From: Marinihelvus sp963695135
Lineage (GTDB): Bacteria > Pseudomonadota > Gammaproteobacteria > Xanthomonadales > SZUA-36
Reading direction: 5' to 3'
NCBI GenBank assembly: GCA_963695135.1
Contig: CAVOGA010000003.1
Location: 124,001 to 188,000 of the forward strand
Length of the DNA: 64,000 nucleotides
Shown: piece by piece, positions 8,835-17,782 of the stretch
Layout: each line of letters begins with the position of its first letter
Numbering within the stretch: position 1 is the stretch's first letter
The notes under the pieces: generated by a model
The model's database searches: none
Told to the model about the DNA's origin: nothing
What the model saw: the letters and a program-made list of their open reading frames with translations, nothing else
Made by a program: the position numbers and the translations under genes

Positions 8835-9917
8835 TCAGCCGCCGGTGGCCAGCGCTGCTCTTTCCACGCGGCTGGTCAGACCGGTCACCAGTTCGTAGGG
8901 AATCATGCCGGCACGCCGTGCCACCTCCTCCACCGGCAGGTCAGCACCCCACAGGATCACCTCGTCGCCGACCTGCGCATCATCATGTCCACGCAGGTCA
9001 ATGGTGATCATGTCCATGGAAACCCGCCCGGCAATGGCCGCGCGACGGCCGTTAAGCAGCACCGGCGTCCCGTCCGGAATGGCGACGGGGTAACCATCAC
9101 CGTAACCAATGCCGGCCACGCCGATACGCAGGGGTTCCGGACAGGTAAAACGCGCGCCGTAGCCCACGGTCTCGCCGGCAGGAACGTCGTTGATTGCCAG
9201 CAGGCGGCAGCCCAGGGTCATGGCTGGACGCAAACCACGGTCCCGGCCGGTCTCGGCATCGAGCGGGGAAATACCGTAGAGCATGAGACCCGGGCGCACA
9301 TAGTCGCGGTGGGTTTCGGGAAAGTTCAGCAATGCGGCCGAATTGGCCATTGACACTTCGCCATCAAGCCCCCCGGTGGCGCGGTCAAATCGGGCGATCT
9401 GCTCCTGCGTCTTGCCGCTGCCGGGCTCATCAGCGCAGGCGAAATGAGTCATCAGGATGGGCTCCAGGCCGCTTAGCGACGCCAGCTGTTCGCGCAGCGC
9501 CGCAGCCTGGTTTGCAGGAAATCCAAGGCGGTGCATGCCCGTATCCAGCTTCAGCCAGGGCCGCAGACCCGCCAGGCCACCGCGCTGCGCCAGCAGCGAC
9601 AGCTGTGAATCGTGATGCACCACGTACTCGGCGCAGGCCTCGTGCACCAGCTCAAACTCTTCCGGCCCGGCAAAACCTTCCAACAACAGCAGGCGACCGT
9701 TCCAACCAGCCGCGCGCACTGCCTGCAGACCCTGGGTGGTGGCCACCGCGAGCACATCCGCCGCGGCAAAGCCGGCTACTACCTGCTCCACGCCATGCCC
9801 GTAGCCGTCAGCCTTAACCACCGCCACAACCTTGCTGCCGGGCGCCAGCGAACGGGCGCGGGCCAGGTTCAGGCGCAGGGCCTCCGGGTCAATCCGGGCG
9901 AGAACTTCGCGGGTCAT
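8835..9917 (-). CDS. alr: Alanine racemase
   Basis: PLP enzyme that interconverts L- and D-alanine for peptidoglycan. 360 residues. The PLP lysine is K35 in VVAVVKADGYGHG; the C-terminal domain has TVGYGARF with the second catalytic Tyr and GRVSMDMITIDLRG. It follows dnaB by 38 bases on the same strand, the common dnaB-alr arrangement, and is probably the last gene of the rpsF-rpsR-rplI-dnaB-alr set. Confidence 0.96.
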   Translation of the reverse strand: MTREVLARIDPEALRLNLARARSLAPGSKVVAVVKADGYGHGVEQVVAGFAAADVLAVATTQGLQAVRAAGWNGRLLLLEGFAGPEEFELVHEACAEYVVHHDSQLSLLAQRGGLAGLRPWLKLDTGMHRLGFPANQAAALREQLASLSGLEPILMTHFACADEPGSGKTQEQIARFDRATGGLDGEVSMANSAALLNFPETHRDYVRPGLMLYGISPLDAETGRDRGLRPAMTLGCRLLAINDVPAGETVGYGARFTCPEPLRIGVAGIGYGDGYPVAIPDGTPVLLNGRRAAIAGRVSMDMITIDLRGHDDAQVGDEVILWGADLPVEEVARRAGMIPYELVTGLTSRVERAALATGG

Positions 9918-9955
9918 GACAGTTCCTGCAGACGCAGCGCCGGGCGGAAGCCGGC

Positions 9956-11335
9956 CTAGTCCAGCCCGTCATCATGAAAATAGTCCGGCGCCATGTTGAC
10001 GAAGCGCAGCCAGGGCCCCTGGAACAGCAGGTCGATGGTGCCGGTGGAGCCATGGCGGTGCTTGCCGATAATGATTTCCGCCTTGCCCTTGTCCGGCGTG
10101 TCCTCGTTGTAGACCTCGTCGCGGTAAATGAACACGATCAGGTCCGCGTCCTGCTCGATGGAGCCGGACTCGCGCAGGTCGGCCATCACCGGGCGCTTGT
10201 TGGGCCGCTGCTCGAGGGAACGGTTCAGCTGGGACAGGGCGATCACCGGCAGGTTCAGCTCCTTGGCCAGGGCCTTGAGCGAACGGGAGATTTCGGCAAT
10301 TTCGTTGGCGCGGTTTTCGTTGCTACCGGGCACCTGCATCAGCTGCAGGTAGTCAATGACAATCAGCCCGATGTCATGCTCGCGCTTCAGGCGCCGCGCC
10401 CGGGCGCGCAGCTCCGCCGGCGACAGCGCCGGGGTTTCGTCAATGAACATCTTGCTGCGCTTGAGCAGGTTCATGGCGCTGGTCAGCTTGGGCCAGTCCA
10501 TATCATCCAGGTTGCCGGTGCGCAGGCGGCCCTGCTCGATCTGACCGAGGGAGGAAAACAGGCGCATGACCAGCTGGATGGACGACATTTCCATGCTGAA
10601 GACCGCTACCGGCACGCCGCTCTTGATCGCCGCGTTCTCGGCAATGTTCATGGCCAGGGTCGTTTTGCCCATGGCCGGGCGCCCGGCGACAATAATCAGG
10701 TCGGAATCCTGCAGGCCGGCGGTCTTTTTGTCGAAATCAAGATAACCGGTCGGAATGCCGGTGATGTCACCCTTGGTCTGGACCAGCTGCTGGATGCGTT
10801 CGAAGGCCGTATCCAGGGTCTCTTGAACAGACACAAAACCCTGGCCGGCCCGTTGGCCCCGCTCGGCGATGGCGAAAATCGCCCGTTCCGCCAGTTCCAG
10901 CAGTTCCTTGCTGTCACGGCCATCACTGCCGTAGGCATTGCTGGCCATTTTTGTGCCGACCTCGATCAGGGACCGCAGAATGCTTTTCTCCCGCACGATG
11001 TCCGCGTAGGCGCGAATGTTGGCGGCGCTGGGGGTGATGTTGGACAACTGGACGACGTAGGCGCCCCCGTCAATCCGGTCAATCAACCCGTTGCTCTCGA
11101 ACCATTCAGTGACCGTGATCGCGTCAACCGGCTTGCCGTGGGTATTGAGATCCGTGATGGCGCGGAAAACCAGCCGGTGGTCCTCGCGGTAGAAGTCTTC
11201 CTCCCTGACCCGGTCGGCGATTTCCTCGTAACCGGACTCGGCAAGCATGACGCCTCCAAGCACTGCTTGCTCGGCCTCGATGGAGTGCGGGGGCACCTTG
11301 AGTTGTTCGACGCTGGCCAGTTTGGCTTCGGGCAT
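9956..11335 (-). CDS. dnaB: Replicative DNA helicase DnaB
   Basis: Hexameric 5'-3' helicase of the replisome. 459 residues from MPEAKLASVEQLKVPPHSIE. N-terminal primase-binding domain (EAEQAVLGGVML), Walker A GRPAMGKTTLA, and motif VIDYLQLMQVPG with the downstream DLRESGSIEQDADL. The open frame continues 33 codons upstream without family similarity, so the start at 11335 was chosen. The hairpin between rplI and dnaB suggests partly separate expression. Confidence 0.97.
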   Translation of the reverse strand: MPEAKLASVEQLKVPPHSIEAEQAVLGGVMLAESGYEEIADRVREEDFYREDHRLVFRAITDLNTHGKPVDAITVTEWFESNGLIDRIDGGAYVVQLSNITPSAANIRAYADIVREKSILRSLIEVGTKMASNAYGSDGRDSKELLELAERAIFAIAERGQRAGQGFVSVQETLDTAFERIQQLVQTKGDITGIPTGYLDFDKKTAGLQDSDLIIVAGRPAMGKTTLAMNIAENAAIKSGVPVAVFSMEMSSIQLVMRLFSSLGQIEQGRLRTGNLDDMDWPKLTSAMNLLKRSKMFIDETPALSPAELRARARRLKREHDIGLIVIDYLQLMQVPGSNENRANEIAEISRSLKALAKELNLPVIALSQLNRSLEQRPNKRPVMADLRESGSIEQDADLIVFIYRDEVYNEDTPDKGKAEIIIGKHRHGSTGTIDLLFQGPWLRFVNMAPDYFHDDGLD

Positions 11336-11439
11336 GGTGTGTGGAGAACTACCTTTAAGCTGGTTCAGATTATCCCGGCCGGCAGGGTGACAACGCCCTG
11401 GCAACGGCCCAAAAGCATAGCACAGGGAATCCATGCAAA

Positions 11440-11461
11440 TAGGCCGGCAAGAGCCGGCCTA
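11440..11461 (-). terminator. Hairpin between rplI and dnaB
   Basis: Nine-base inverted repeat TAGGCCGGC-tctt-GCCGGCCTA on the minus strand followed by TTTGC. It lies 31 bases past the rplI stop. The T-run is short, so it may attenuate rather than end transcription into dnaB. Confidence 0.5.
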
Positions 11462-11492
11462 TCGCAGATTACTGAAGGTGGCAGAGCTCGTC

Positions 11493-12080
11493 TTATTCGA
11501 CGGGCACCTGGCCCTCGAGGCCTTCATCGTCGAGTACCGCTTCGACCACGTCGACTTCATCGGTGTCGTAGTCCAGCTCGTCTTTAACTGCCTCGACATC
11601 GGCGTCCCGGTCAGCCTTGGCGAGAGCGACAATGTCGTTCTCGTTGACGATGACCTTGATTTCGCCGATCACGTCAGCATGCAGCTGGATGGTCACATCG
11701 TAGGCGCCGGTATTGCGGATCGGGCCTTCGCCCATGATTACTTCCGCTTTCTCCAGCTCAACGCCGGTGGCGGTTACCGCGTCGGCAATCTCGCGCGGAC
11801 CGATGGAACCGAACAATTTGCCCTCGTCGGAAGCGTTGGCCTCCAGCTTGAGCACCACGGCGGAAAGTTCTTCCGCGCGCGCCCGGGCCTTGGCGAGTTT
11901 CTCATTGGCAGCCGCTTCGAGGTCTGCGCGGCGCTCTTCGAAGACCGCCACGTTGTCCTTGGTTGCCGGCAGGGCAATGCCCTTGGGTACGAGGAAGTTA
12001 CGACCGTAGCCTGCTTTCACGTCGACCGTTTCGCCGAGCTCACCCAGGTTGGTCACTTTTTCGAGAAGAATCAGTTTCAT
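11493..12080 (-). CDS. rplI: 50S ribosomal protein L9 with acidic C-terminal extension
   Basis: Binds 23S rRNA at the L1-stalk base. The N-domain KVTNLGELGETVDVKAGYGRNFLVP (two adjacent conserved strands and loop) and the C-domain GKLFGSIGPREIADAV are standard. At 195 residues it is about 45 longer than the usual ~149: after IGEIKVIV the protein continues with an Asp/Glu-rich tail (DYDTDEVDVVEAVLDDEG). The tail has no recognised fold. It follows rpsR by 16 bases. Confidence 0.96.
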   Translation of the reverse strand: MKLILLEKVTNLGELGETVDVKAGYGRNFLVPKGIALPATKDNVAVFEERRADLEAAANEKLAKARARAEELSAVVLKLEANASDEGKLFGSIGPREIADAVTATGVELEKAEVIMGEGPIRNTGAYDVTIQLHADVIGEIKVIVNENDIVALAKADRDADVEAVKDELDYDTDEVDVVEAVLDDEGLEGQVPVE

Positions 12081-12096
12081 GATGTATTCCCCGAGC

Positions 12097-12321
12097 TCAT
12101 TGGTTATCGGTGTAAGGCAGCAGGGCCAGGAAGCGGGCGCGCTTCACCGCGGTGGCGAGCTGACGCTGGTACTTGGCCTTGGTGCCGGTGATACGGCTCG
12201 GAACCACCTTGCCGGATTCACCGACATACTGCTTCAGAAGGTTCAGGTCCTTGTAATCGATCTCGGTAATACCTTCCGCGGTGAAACGGCAGTATTTTCT
12301 GCGACGGAATTGGCGTGCCAT
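12097..12321 (-). CDS. rpsR: 30S ribosomal protein S18
   Basis: Small-subunit protein that pairs with S6 on 16S rRNA. 74 residues, with RRRKYCRFTAEG, IDYKDLNLLKQY and ITGTKAKYQRQLATAVKRAR. Its ATG shares the A of the rpsF stop (TAATG), so translation is coupled to S6, its binding partner. Confidence 0.98.
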   Translation of the reverse strand: MARQFRRRKYCRFTAEGITEIDYKDLNLLKQYVGESGKVVPSRITGTKAKYQRQLATAVKRARFLALLPYTDNQ

Positions 12322-12746
12322 TATGCGGACTCCTGCTCTTCGTTGTCGTCGGAATCACTGTCATCCCGATCGGAGCGGTCGCTACGGCGACCTCCATCAC
12401 GATCGTTCTGTGACTTGTCTTTTTCTTCCTTGGCTTTGAGGATGGCGGATTGCTCATCCACCGCGTCCTGACGACGCACGGTGAGGTGACGCAAAACCGC
12501 ATCGTTAAAGCGGAAAATGCCTTCCAGCTCGGCCAGGGTCTCCGCATCGCACTCGATGTTCATGAGCACATAGTGCGCTTTGTGCAGCTTGGCGATGGAG
12601 AAGGCCAGTTGACGGCGGCCCCAGTCTTCGAGGCGGTGAATCTTGCCGCCCTTCTCTTCGATCAGGCCCTGGTAACGTTCCAGCATGGCGGGAACCTGCT
12701 CGCTCTGATCCGGGTGGACCAGGAAGCATATTTCGTAATGTCTCAT
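12321..12746 (-). CDS. rpsF: 30S ribosomal protein S6
   Basis: Small-subunit protein forming a heterodimer with S18. MRHYEICFLVHPDQSEQV, KIHRLEDWGRRQLAF and the S18-contact region are clear. At 141 residues it carries a long charged tail (from about residue 105: DKSQNDRDGG, SDSDDNEEQESA). S6 tails are substrates for RimK glutamylation in some species; whether this one is modified is unknown. First gene of the cluster. Confidence 0.97.
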   Translation of the reverse strand: MRHYEICFLVHPDQSEQVPAMLERYQGLIEEKGGKIHRLEDWGRRQLAFSIAKLHKAHYVLMNIECDAETLAELEGIFRFNDAVLRHLTVRRQDAVDEQSAILKAKEEKDKSQNDRDGGRRSDRSDRDDSDSDDNEEQESA

Positions 12747-12917
12747 TGTTGCTCCTTACGGGTTTGGCGATCCCGGCAGCTCGGGCGGGGCATTCAATGC
12801 CGGCCGAGCGGGACACCAGGATCTTCAAAGTCTCCCCGGTCACAGGGCTAAGCGCTGACCATGCCGGGTGAAACAAGGATGCTTCGGTTCAGAAAAACCC
12901 TGACGCGAAGCCGGCGA

Positions 12918-12947
12918 AGTGTAACAGAAGGGCTATTGATGGCACAA
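12918..12947 (-). promoter_or_regulatory. Candidate promoter of rpsF-rpsR-rplI
   Basis: TTGTGC (12942-12947) and TACACT (12918-12923), 18 bases apart, reading toward rpsF. This gives a leader of roughly 165 bases. No gene is seen in 12747-13005. Confidence 0.4.
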
Positions 12948-13005
12948 GTCGATCAACACGACAGCCCGAGGCCGGCGAACCACATGACAAGCGTCCTCCC
13001 GCGCG

Positions 13006-13734
13006 CTAGAGCACGCCGGGTATCAGCCACCAGCTTCGTTCCCGGTACTCGGCCCAGCCCGGGTAACGGCTCATACTGGCTTCCTTCATGTGCATATTGA
13101 CCGCAAAAACCGCCAGCCAGACCCAGGCCAGCACCAGGAACGGCAGCCAGTGCCAGACCATCAGCGCAAAACTGCCGTAGATCATCATTTCGCCGAGATA
13201 GTTCGGATGCCGGACATAACGAAACATGCCGTCCGTTATCAGCCCGCGCTGAACCCGCAGAGTGAAATACTTCTGCGCGTCCGCCGCGATCATGATCACG
13301 CAGCCAAGGATGCACAGGCTGATGCACAGTGCAAACCAGGGTCCGTCGGGCAAGGGATAGTCGGGCGGCTGCGGGGCGGCGATCAGCAACCAGCCGAAAA
13401 CCCAGTACCAGCCCAACACGGCCAGAAAGGCCATCACGCCTCCCGCGATGGTAACCGGCTGTTGCCAGGAGGCATCGGGAAAGGTCAGGTCCTTGATGAT
13501 CCAGACCAGTCCGTAGCTGCCGTGCATCGCAAGGTAGATCCAGGCGCCCGGGCTGTTGTTGCCGTACCAGGCCATCAACAGGCCGAGAAAAACGAATGTG
13601 CCGGCCTTCTGGAAATTCACCACCCAGGCGAGCTTCCAGGGTCGCGGCCCGCCGAGACAGTCCACTGAAACCCAGTGACTGAAGGCGTGCAGCCGTTGAA
13701 TCAACGGGGATACTGGCTGTGGTGATTCGCTCAT
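13006..13734 (-). CDS. ICMT/steroid-reductase-like membrane methyltransferase family protein
   Basis: 242 residues with about six hydrophobic segments (FVFLGLLMAWYG, VMAFLAVLGWYWVFGWLLIA, WFALCISLCILGCVIMIAAD, FLVLAWVWLAVFAVNMHMK). The C-terminal block ITDGMFRYVRHPNYLGEMM is the conserved signature of the isoprenylcysteine methyltransferase / DUF1295 superfamily, whose members use S-adenosylmethionine or NADPH on lipid-like substrates. The real substrate cannot be read from sequence. Stands alone on the minus strand. Confidence 0.8.
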   Translation of the reverse strand: MSESPQPVSPLIQRLHAFSHWVSVDCLGGPRPWKLAWVVNFQKAGTFVFLGLLMAWYGNNSPGAWIYLAMHGSYGLVWIIKDLTFPDASWQQPVTIAGGVMAFLAVLGWYWVFGWLLIAAPQPPDYPLPDGPWFALCISLCILGCVIMIAADAQKYFTLRVQRGLITDGMFRYVRHPNYLGEMMIYGSFALMVWHWLPFLVLAWVWLAVFAVNMHMKEASMSRYPGWAEYRERSWWLIPGVL

Positions 13735-13985
13735 GGGGCCTTACAGGCGGTGGCTTGGCTGCCTGCATTATCGCCCAGTCACGGGCGGCCTGCGACCGGA
13801 GGGCTCCGGACGCCGTCCTACAGGGGTAACCCCGGCGTGGGTTGCACGGGTCGGAGCCGGAAACTGCCATCGCCGGCTCCGGCCCACCTGCCCTGGCCGC
13901 GTGACAGGCGCGCGGCAGTTGGGCAAGCTAGCGCCATGCACAACGATGACACAGCCCGGTGGTTTCGCCGCAGCGGGATACCCGC

Positions 13986-14630
13986 ATGAGTGGCCGGCAG
14001 CGCAGAACCATCGCCATTGCCGGCAATATCGGCGCCGGAAAATCCACCCTGGTCGAGTTTCTGACGTCCAGCTACGGCATCGAGCCCTTCTACGAGCCCA
14101 ATGATGACAACCCCTATCTGAAGGACTTTTACGGGGACATGCGGCGCTGGGCGTTTCACTCCCAGACTTATTTTCTGGCCAGCAAGTTTCGCATTCACCA
14201 GCAACTCGACCAGACCGCCGGCATATCGGTGCTGGACCGGACCATTTACGAGGACGCGGAGATATTCGCTGCGGCGCTGCATCAGATGCGCAAGATCAAT
14301 GCCCGGGACTGGCAAACCTACCGGTCTTTCTACGAGGTCATTGTCAACGCCATCCAGCCACCGGATCTGATGATTTACCTGCACTGCAACCTGCGCACGC
14401 TGCGCCAGCGGATCCGGTTGCGCGGCCGGCGCATGGAGCAGAACATCCCGCTGTCCTACCTGAAGCGGCTGGACGGACTGTACTCGGAGTGGATCAGTAA
14501 CTACCGGCTCGGGCCCTTACTGATACTGGACAGCGGCCGCCTGGACTACATCCATGACATGGTGGACCGCCTTGACGTGATGGAGCAGGTCGAAGCCCTG
14601 CTCCCAAAAAGCTTGCGGCGCGGGCGCTAA
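13986..14630 (+). CDS. Deoxynucleoside kinase (dNK family)
   Basis: Salvage kinase that phosphorylates deoxynucleosides with ATP. 214 residues from MSGRQRRTIAIAGNIG. P-loop GNIGAGKST (about 12-20), the substrate-site ERS/DR box as LDRTIYEDAEIFA, and the arginine-rich lid RQRIRLRGRRMEQNIP. An in-frame GTG at 13959 is an alternative start; the later ATG has GCGGGA upstream and matches relatives better. Base specificity is not assigned. Confidence 0.88.
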   Translation: MSGRQRRTIAIAGNIGAGKSTLVEFLTSSYGIEPFYEPNDDNPYLKDFYGDMRRWAFHSQTYFLASKFRIHQQLDQTAGISVLDRTIYEDAEIFAAALHQMRKINARDWQTYRSFYEVIVNAIQPPDLMIYLHCNLRTLRQRIRLRGRRMEQNIPLSYLKRLDGLYSEWISNYRLGPLLILDSGRLDYIHDMVDRLDVMEQVEALLPKSLRRGR

Positions 14631-14674
14631 GCCCATGCGCCGCCCTGCCCGGTTAAGGCTTCACTGATGACCGG

Positions 14675-15067
14675 CTATTCAGCCGCTTCCGCCTCGCGCG
14701 CCTTGTAGGCCCGAACGGCAGTATTGAACTGTTCGGCAACCCGCTCTTCCATTTCCACGGAATAGTTGTAGGCCTGGGTCAGCGCAAGCTGGTTACCATC
14801 GGTCAGGTCGTCAGCGCCGGATGCCGCATCGAGGCATTCGCGGTAGGTCATCAATGCGCCCTGAAACTTGGACACGTTGCCCTTCGCGGTCACCAGGTCA
14901 TCGTAGGTGGCCTCTTCGGGAATCCGCGCCGGGGCGGACGGCAGGTTGCAGGTCTGCGCCTCCAGCGGCAGCACGATCTGGGTGCCGTCTTCCTGGGCCT
15001 GGGCGGCGCTGTTGATCAAACCCGCGAGGGACAATGCCAGGACTGCCGGCAGTATGGATTGCTTCAT
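14675..15067 (-). CDS. Small secreted protein of unknown function
   Basis: 130 residues from MKQSILPAVLALSLAG. A signal peptide is evident: basic N-terminus, hydrophobic core, cleavage likely after SAAQA. The mature part has two Cys (CNLPSAPARIPEEATYDDL and MTYRECLDA), consistent with a periplasmic disulfide, and is largely helical and acidic with an AREAEAAE end. I do not recognise the family. The open frame runs upstream but the ATG at 15067 is the one that makes a signal peptide. Confidence 0.7.
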   Translation of the reverse strand: MKQSILPAVLALSLAGLINSAAQAQEDGTQIVLPLEAQTCNLPSAPARIPEEATYDDLVTAKGNVSKFQGALMTYRECLDAASGADDLTDGNQLALTQAYNYSVEMEERVAEQFNTAVRAYKAREAEAAE

Positions 15068-15092
15068 ATTGATAATCTCCCGTTTGCGGGTC

Positions 15093-15179
15093 TTAAGCGC
15101 CCGCGCTGAAATCTGCGAAAAACACGTTGAGCTTGTTGCCATCCAGGTCATTCGTTCCGACGGTTACGTATCCAATCAT
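15093..15179 (-). pseudogene. Miniature remnant of a VOC (glyoxalase-fold) gene
   Basis: A 28-codon frame with GGCAGGAGCTCGGAG just before its ATG. It begins MIGYVTVGTNDL, the usual first strand of glyoxalase/bleomycin-resistance (VOC) proteins, and continues directly with DGNKLNVFF, which is the usual last strand of the same family (DPDGNKL motif). The ~90 residues expected between are absent, without a frameshift. This is best read as an internal in-frame deletion that joined the two ends at the repeated Asp-Leu/Asp. Product unlikely to fold. The remaining gap 15180-15307 shows nothing. Confidence 0.55.
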
Positions 15180-15307
15180 CTCCGAGCTCCTGCCGGTCAA
15201 TCTTTTCATTCAACGAGGATAGCATGCGGGCTCATCAAATCTGAACCTGCCAGGCAGGCAAGGTTTAATTGCCCCGGGACAGGCTCACCGGCGACGAAAA
15301 CCTGCGA

Positions 15308-16485
15308 CTACAGAGAACGCAGGTGAATGACACCCTCGGCGTTGGCAATCTCATTCAGCGCGTTCGCGCCCGGCTCAGACTCGACGTCCAGGATGTTGTA
15401 AGCGATATCCCCGCGGCTCTTGTTCACCATGTCCAGGATGTTGATGTTGCGGTCCGATAGAACGGCCAGGACCTTGCCCAGGACGCCGGGAACGTTGCGG
15501 TTGGTGAAGGTCAACCGGTAAGCGTCATTGCGGGTCATGCGGGTGCGCGGAAAATTCACCGAGTTGAGGATATTGCCGTTCTCAAGGAAATCCATGAGCT
15601 GCGTCGCAGCCATGACCGCGCAGTTCTCCTCCGCCTCACTGGTGCTGGCGCCAATGTGCGGCATGAGCACCGCACCGGGCTTGCCCAGCAACTCCGGACG
15701 CGGAAAATCACTGACGTAGCGACGCAGTTTGCCGCTGTCCAGCGCCGCAACGAGTGCGCCCTGGTCAACGACCTGTTCGCGGGCGAAATTGAGCAGGCAT
15801 GCCCCGTCACGCATGGCGCCGAAGGCATCCGCATTGATCAGGCCCTGCGTGTGCTCATTCGCCGGAATGTGCAGCGTAACGAAATCGGAAATACCCAGCA
15901 GGGCCTGCAGGCTGTCCACCTTCTGCACCTGGCTGGAAAGCCGCCATGCCGCTTCCACGGAAATCGCCGGGTCATAACCCACCACTTTCATGCCCAGTTC
16001 AAGCGCCATGTTGGCAACCATGGCGCCAATGGCGCCCAGGCCGACCACGCCGAGCGTCTTGCCGGCGATTTCGCTACCGGCGAAGCGCTTTTTCTCTGCT
16101 TCGAGCAGCCGTGACATTTCCGCGGCATCGGTCACCGAGTCCAGGCCCTGTACAAAGGCCATGCCCGCGAAAGATGTCCCGCGAACCCAGCAGCAAACCG
16201 GCGGCGACGAGTTCTTTCACCGCATTGGCATTGGCGCCCGGCGTGTTGAACACGACCACGCCCCGGGCCGTGCACTCATCCACGGGAATGTTATTGACGC
16301 CGGCGCCGGCGCGCGCAATCGCGAGCAGCCCCGGAGGCAAGCGGCTCGCCGTGCAGCTTCTGGCTGCGCAGGATGTAGGCATCCGGGTTCTCAACCGCCT
16401 CGCCAACCTCGTAGCGGTCAGGCTTGAAGAGCCCCAGGCCCTTGTCGGAGATGCGGTTAAAGGTCTTGATTCTGAATTGGCTCAT
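15308..16485 (-). CDS. serA: D-3-phosphoglycerate dehydrogenase, two +1 breaks
   Basis: First enzyme of serine synthesis: 3-phosphoglycerate to 3-phosphohydroxypyruvate with NAD. About 390 residues once frames are joined. Visible parts: MSQFRIKTFNRISDKGL, ARAGAGVNNIPVDECTARG, NAD fold GKTLGVVGLGAIGAMVAN, catalytic His region LMPHIGASTSEAEEN, and a C-terminal ACT domain (NVPGVLGKVLAVLSDRNINI). The frame breaks at about 16338 (extra base in CTT-G-CCT of the coding strand) and 16169 (TTT-C-GCG); removing one base at each restores EPLPPGLLA and DIFAGMAF. It follows serC by 28 bases, so the two form an operon. Confidence 0.93.
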
Positions 16486-16513
16486 GGCAGGGTTTCGTCT
16501 GTTTGTTGAAGTT

Positions 16514-17647
16514 TCAGTCGGCGTCGCGGGCGCACTCAAAGGCCCAGGTCAACCAGGGCAGCAACGCTTCGAGGTCGGCCGGCTCAACGGTCGCACCGCA
16601 CCAGATGCGCAGCCCGGGCGGCGCGTCCCGGTAGGCGCCGATATCCAGCGCAACCTGCTCATCAGCCAGCAGGCTGATCATGGTTTTGACCTGCTCCGGC
16701 GGCAGATCAACGGACAGGCAAACGCTGGTGTTGGAACGGGTCGCCGGCTCGACCGCGAGAAACCCAAGCCATGGCGTGGCTTCGACAAAGCGCTCCAGTA
16801 CCTGGAAGTTGCGGTCGCATTTCGCGATGGTCCCGGCAACACCGCCCAGCGACTCCACCCAGTCAAGGGCGTCCAGGTAATCCGCGACACAAAGCATCGA
16901 CGGCGTGTTGATGGTCTCCCCCCGGAAAATACCCTCATTGAGCGCGCCGCCTTTCGTCAGGCGGAACAGCTTGGGCATCGGCCAGGGCGGTGACCAGGAC
17001 TCGAGACGTTCGACGGCACGCGGACTGAGAATCAGCATCCCGTGCGCGGCCTCACCACCCAGCACCTTCTGCCAACTGTAGGTCACCACGTCCAGCCGGT
17101 CCCAGGCCATCTCCTGGGCAAAAACGGCCGAGGTGGCGTCACACAGGGTAAGGCCGTCCCGGTCCGGGCTGATCCAGTTACCATCGGGAACCCGAACGCC
17201 CGAGGTCGTGCCGTTCCAGGTGAACACGATGTCGTGATCGGGATTCGCCTGCGAAAGATCCGGCAGTTCGCCGTAGGGCGCCTCGAAGTAACGCGCCCGG
17301 TCGAGCTTCAGTTGTTGCTCAATATCGGTACGCCAGCCTTTACCAAAGGACTCCCAGTAGAAAACATCAACCGGGCGCGAACCCAGCAGGGACCACATCG
17401 CCAGTTCAAAAGCCCCGGTGTCCGAGGCGGGAACAATACCGACCCGGTACCCCTCCGGCAGACCCAGCACGGCCGCAGTCCGGTCGCATGCCGAACGCAG
17501 AATGTCCTTGCCCAGCGCACTCCGGTGGGAGCGACCCAGGGCGGACAGGGACAGCTGGTTGACGTCATAACCGGGGCGCTTGCTGCACGGACCGGAGGAA
17601 AAACGCGGGTTGGCGGGTTTTACGGACGGTTTTTCGGAGGGTTTCAC
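16514..17647 (-). CDS. serC: Phosphoserine aminotransferase
   Basis: PLP enzyme making phosphoserine from 3-phosphohydroxypyruvate and glutamate. 377 residues. FSSGPCSKRPGYDVNQL at the N-terminus and the PLP lysine in TYSWQKVLGGEAAHG mark the variant common in alphaproteobacteria and methanogens rather than the E. coli type. The substrate-contact motif RGETINTPSMLCVADYLDAL is present. Upstream lies a good promoter; serA follows immediately, the next enzyme acting before it in the same pathway. Confidence 0.93.
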   Translation of the reverse strand: MKPSEKPSVKPANPRFSSGPCSKRPGYDVNQLSLSALGRSHRSALGKDILRSACDRTAAVLGLPEGYRVGIVPASDTGAFELAMWSLLGSRPVDVFYWESFGKGWRTDIEQQLKLDRARYFEAPYGELPDLSQANPDHDIVFTWNGTTSGVRVPDGNWISPDRDGLTLCDATSAVFAQEMAWDRLDVVTYSWQKVLGGEAAHGMLILSPRAVERLESWSPPWPMPKLFRLTKGGALNEGIFRGETINTPSMLCVADYLDALDWVESLGGVAGTIAKCDRNFQVLERFVEATPWLGFLAVEPATRSNTSVCLSVDLPPEQVKTMISLLADEQVALDIGAYRDAPPGLRIWCGATVEPADLEALLPWLTWAFECARDAD

Positions 17648-17685
17648 GTCGAATTCCTGCGCTCTGCGGCGCGGTTAAAAGCGGT

Positions 17686-17714
17686 GTTATACGTGCTTGA
17701 CCCGCGAACCGCAA
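17686..17714 (-). promoter_or_regulatory. Promoter of serC-serA
   Basis: TTGCGG (17709-17714) and TATAAC (17686-17691) with a 17-base spacer, reading toward serC, about 39 bases before the start codon. Confidence 0.6.
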
Positions 17715-17782
17715 CGCTCACCGGTGAATGAGGCGCGGAATTGTCACACAAGCGTCACATCGCGAGGGCCTGCGATAGCGTC

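Noticed and set aside
9974..11587. 537-codon open frame on the plus strand opposite dnaB
   Set aside because: It is antisense to a clear dnaB gene; long antisense frames are common in GC-rich DNA and it resembles no family.
15308..16485. serA, htpG and hemN as decayed pseudogenes
   Set aside because: Sequence on both sides of each break is fully conserved, with catalytic residues intact, and the genes are important in a free-living cell.
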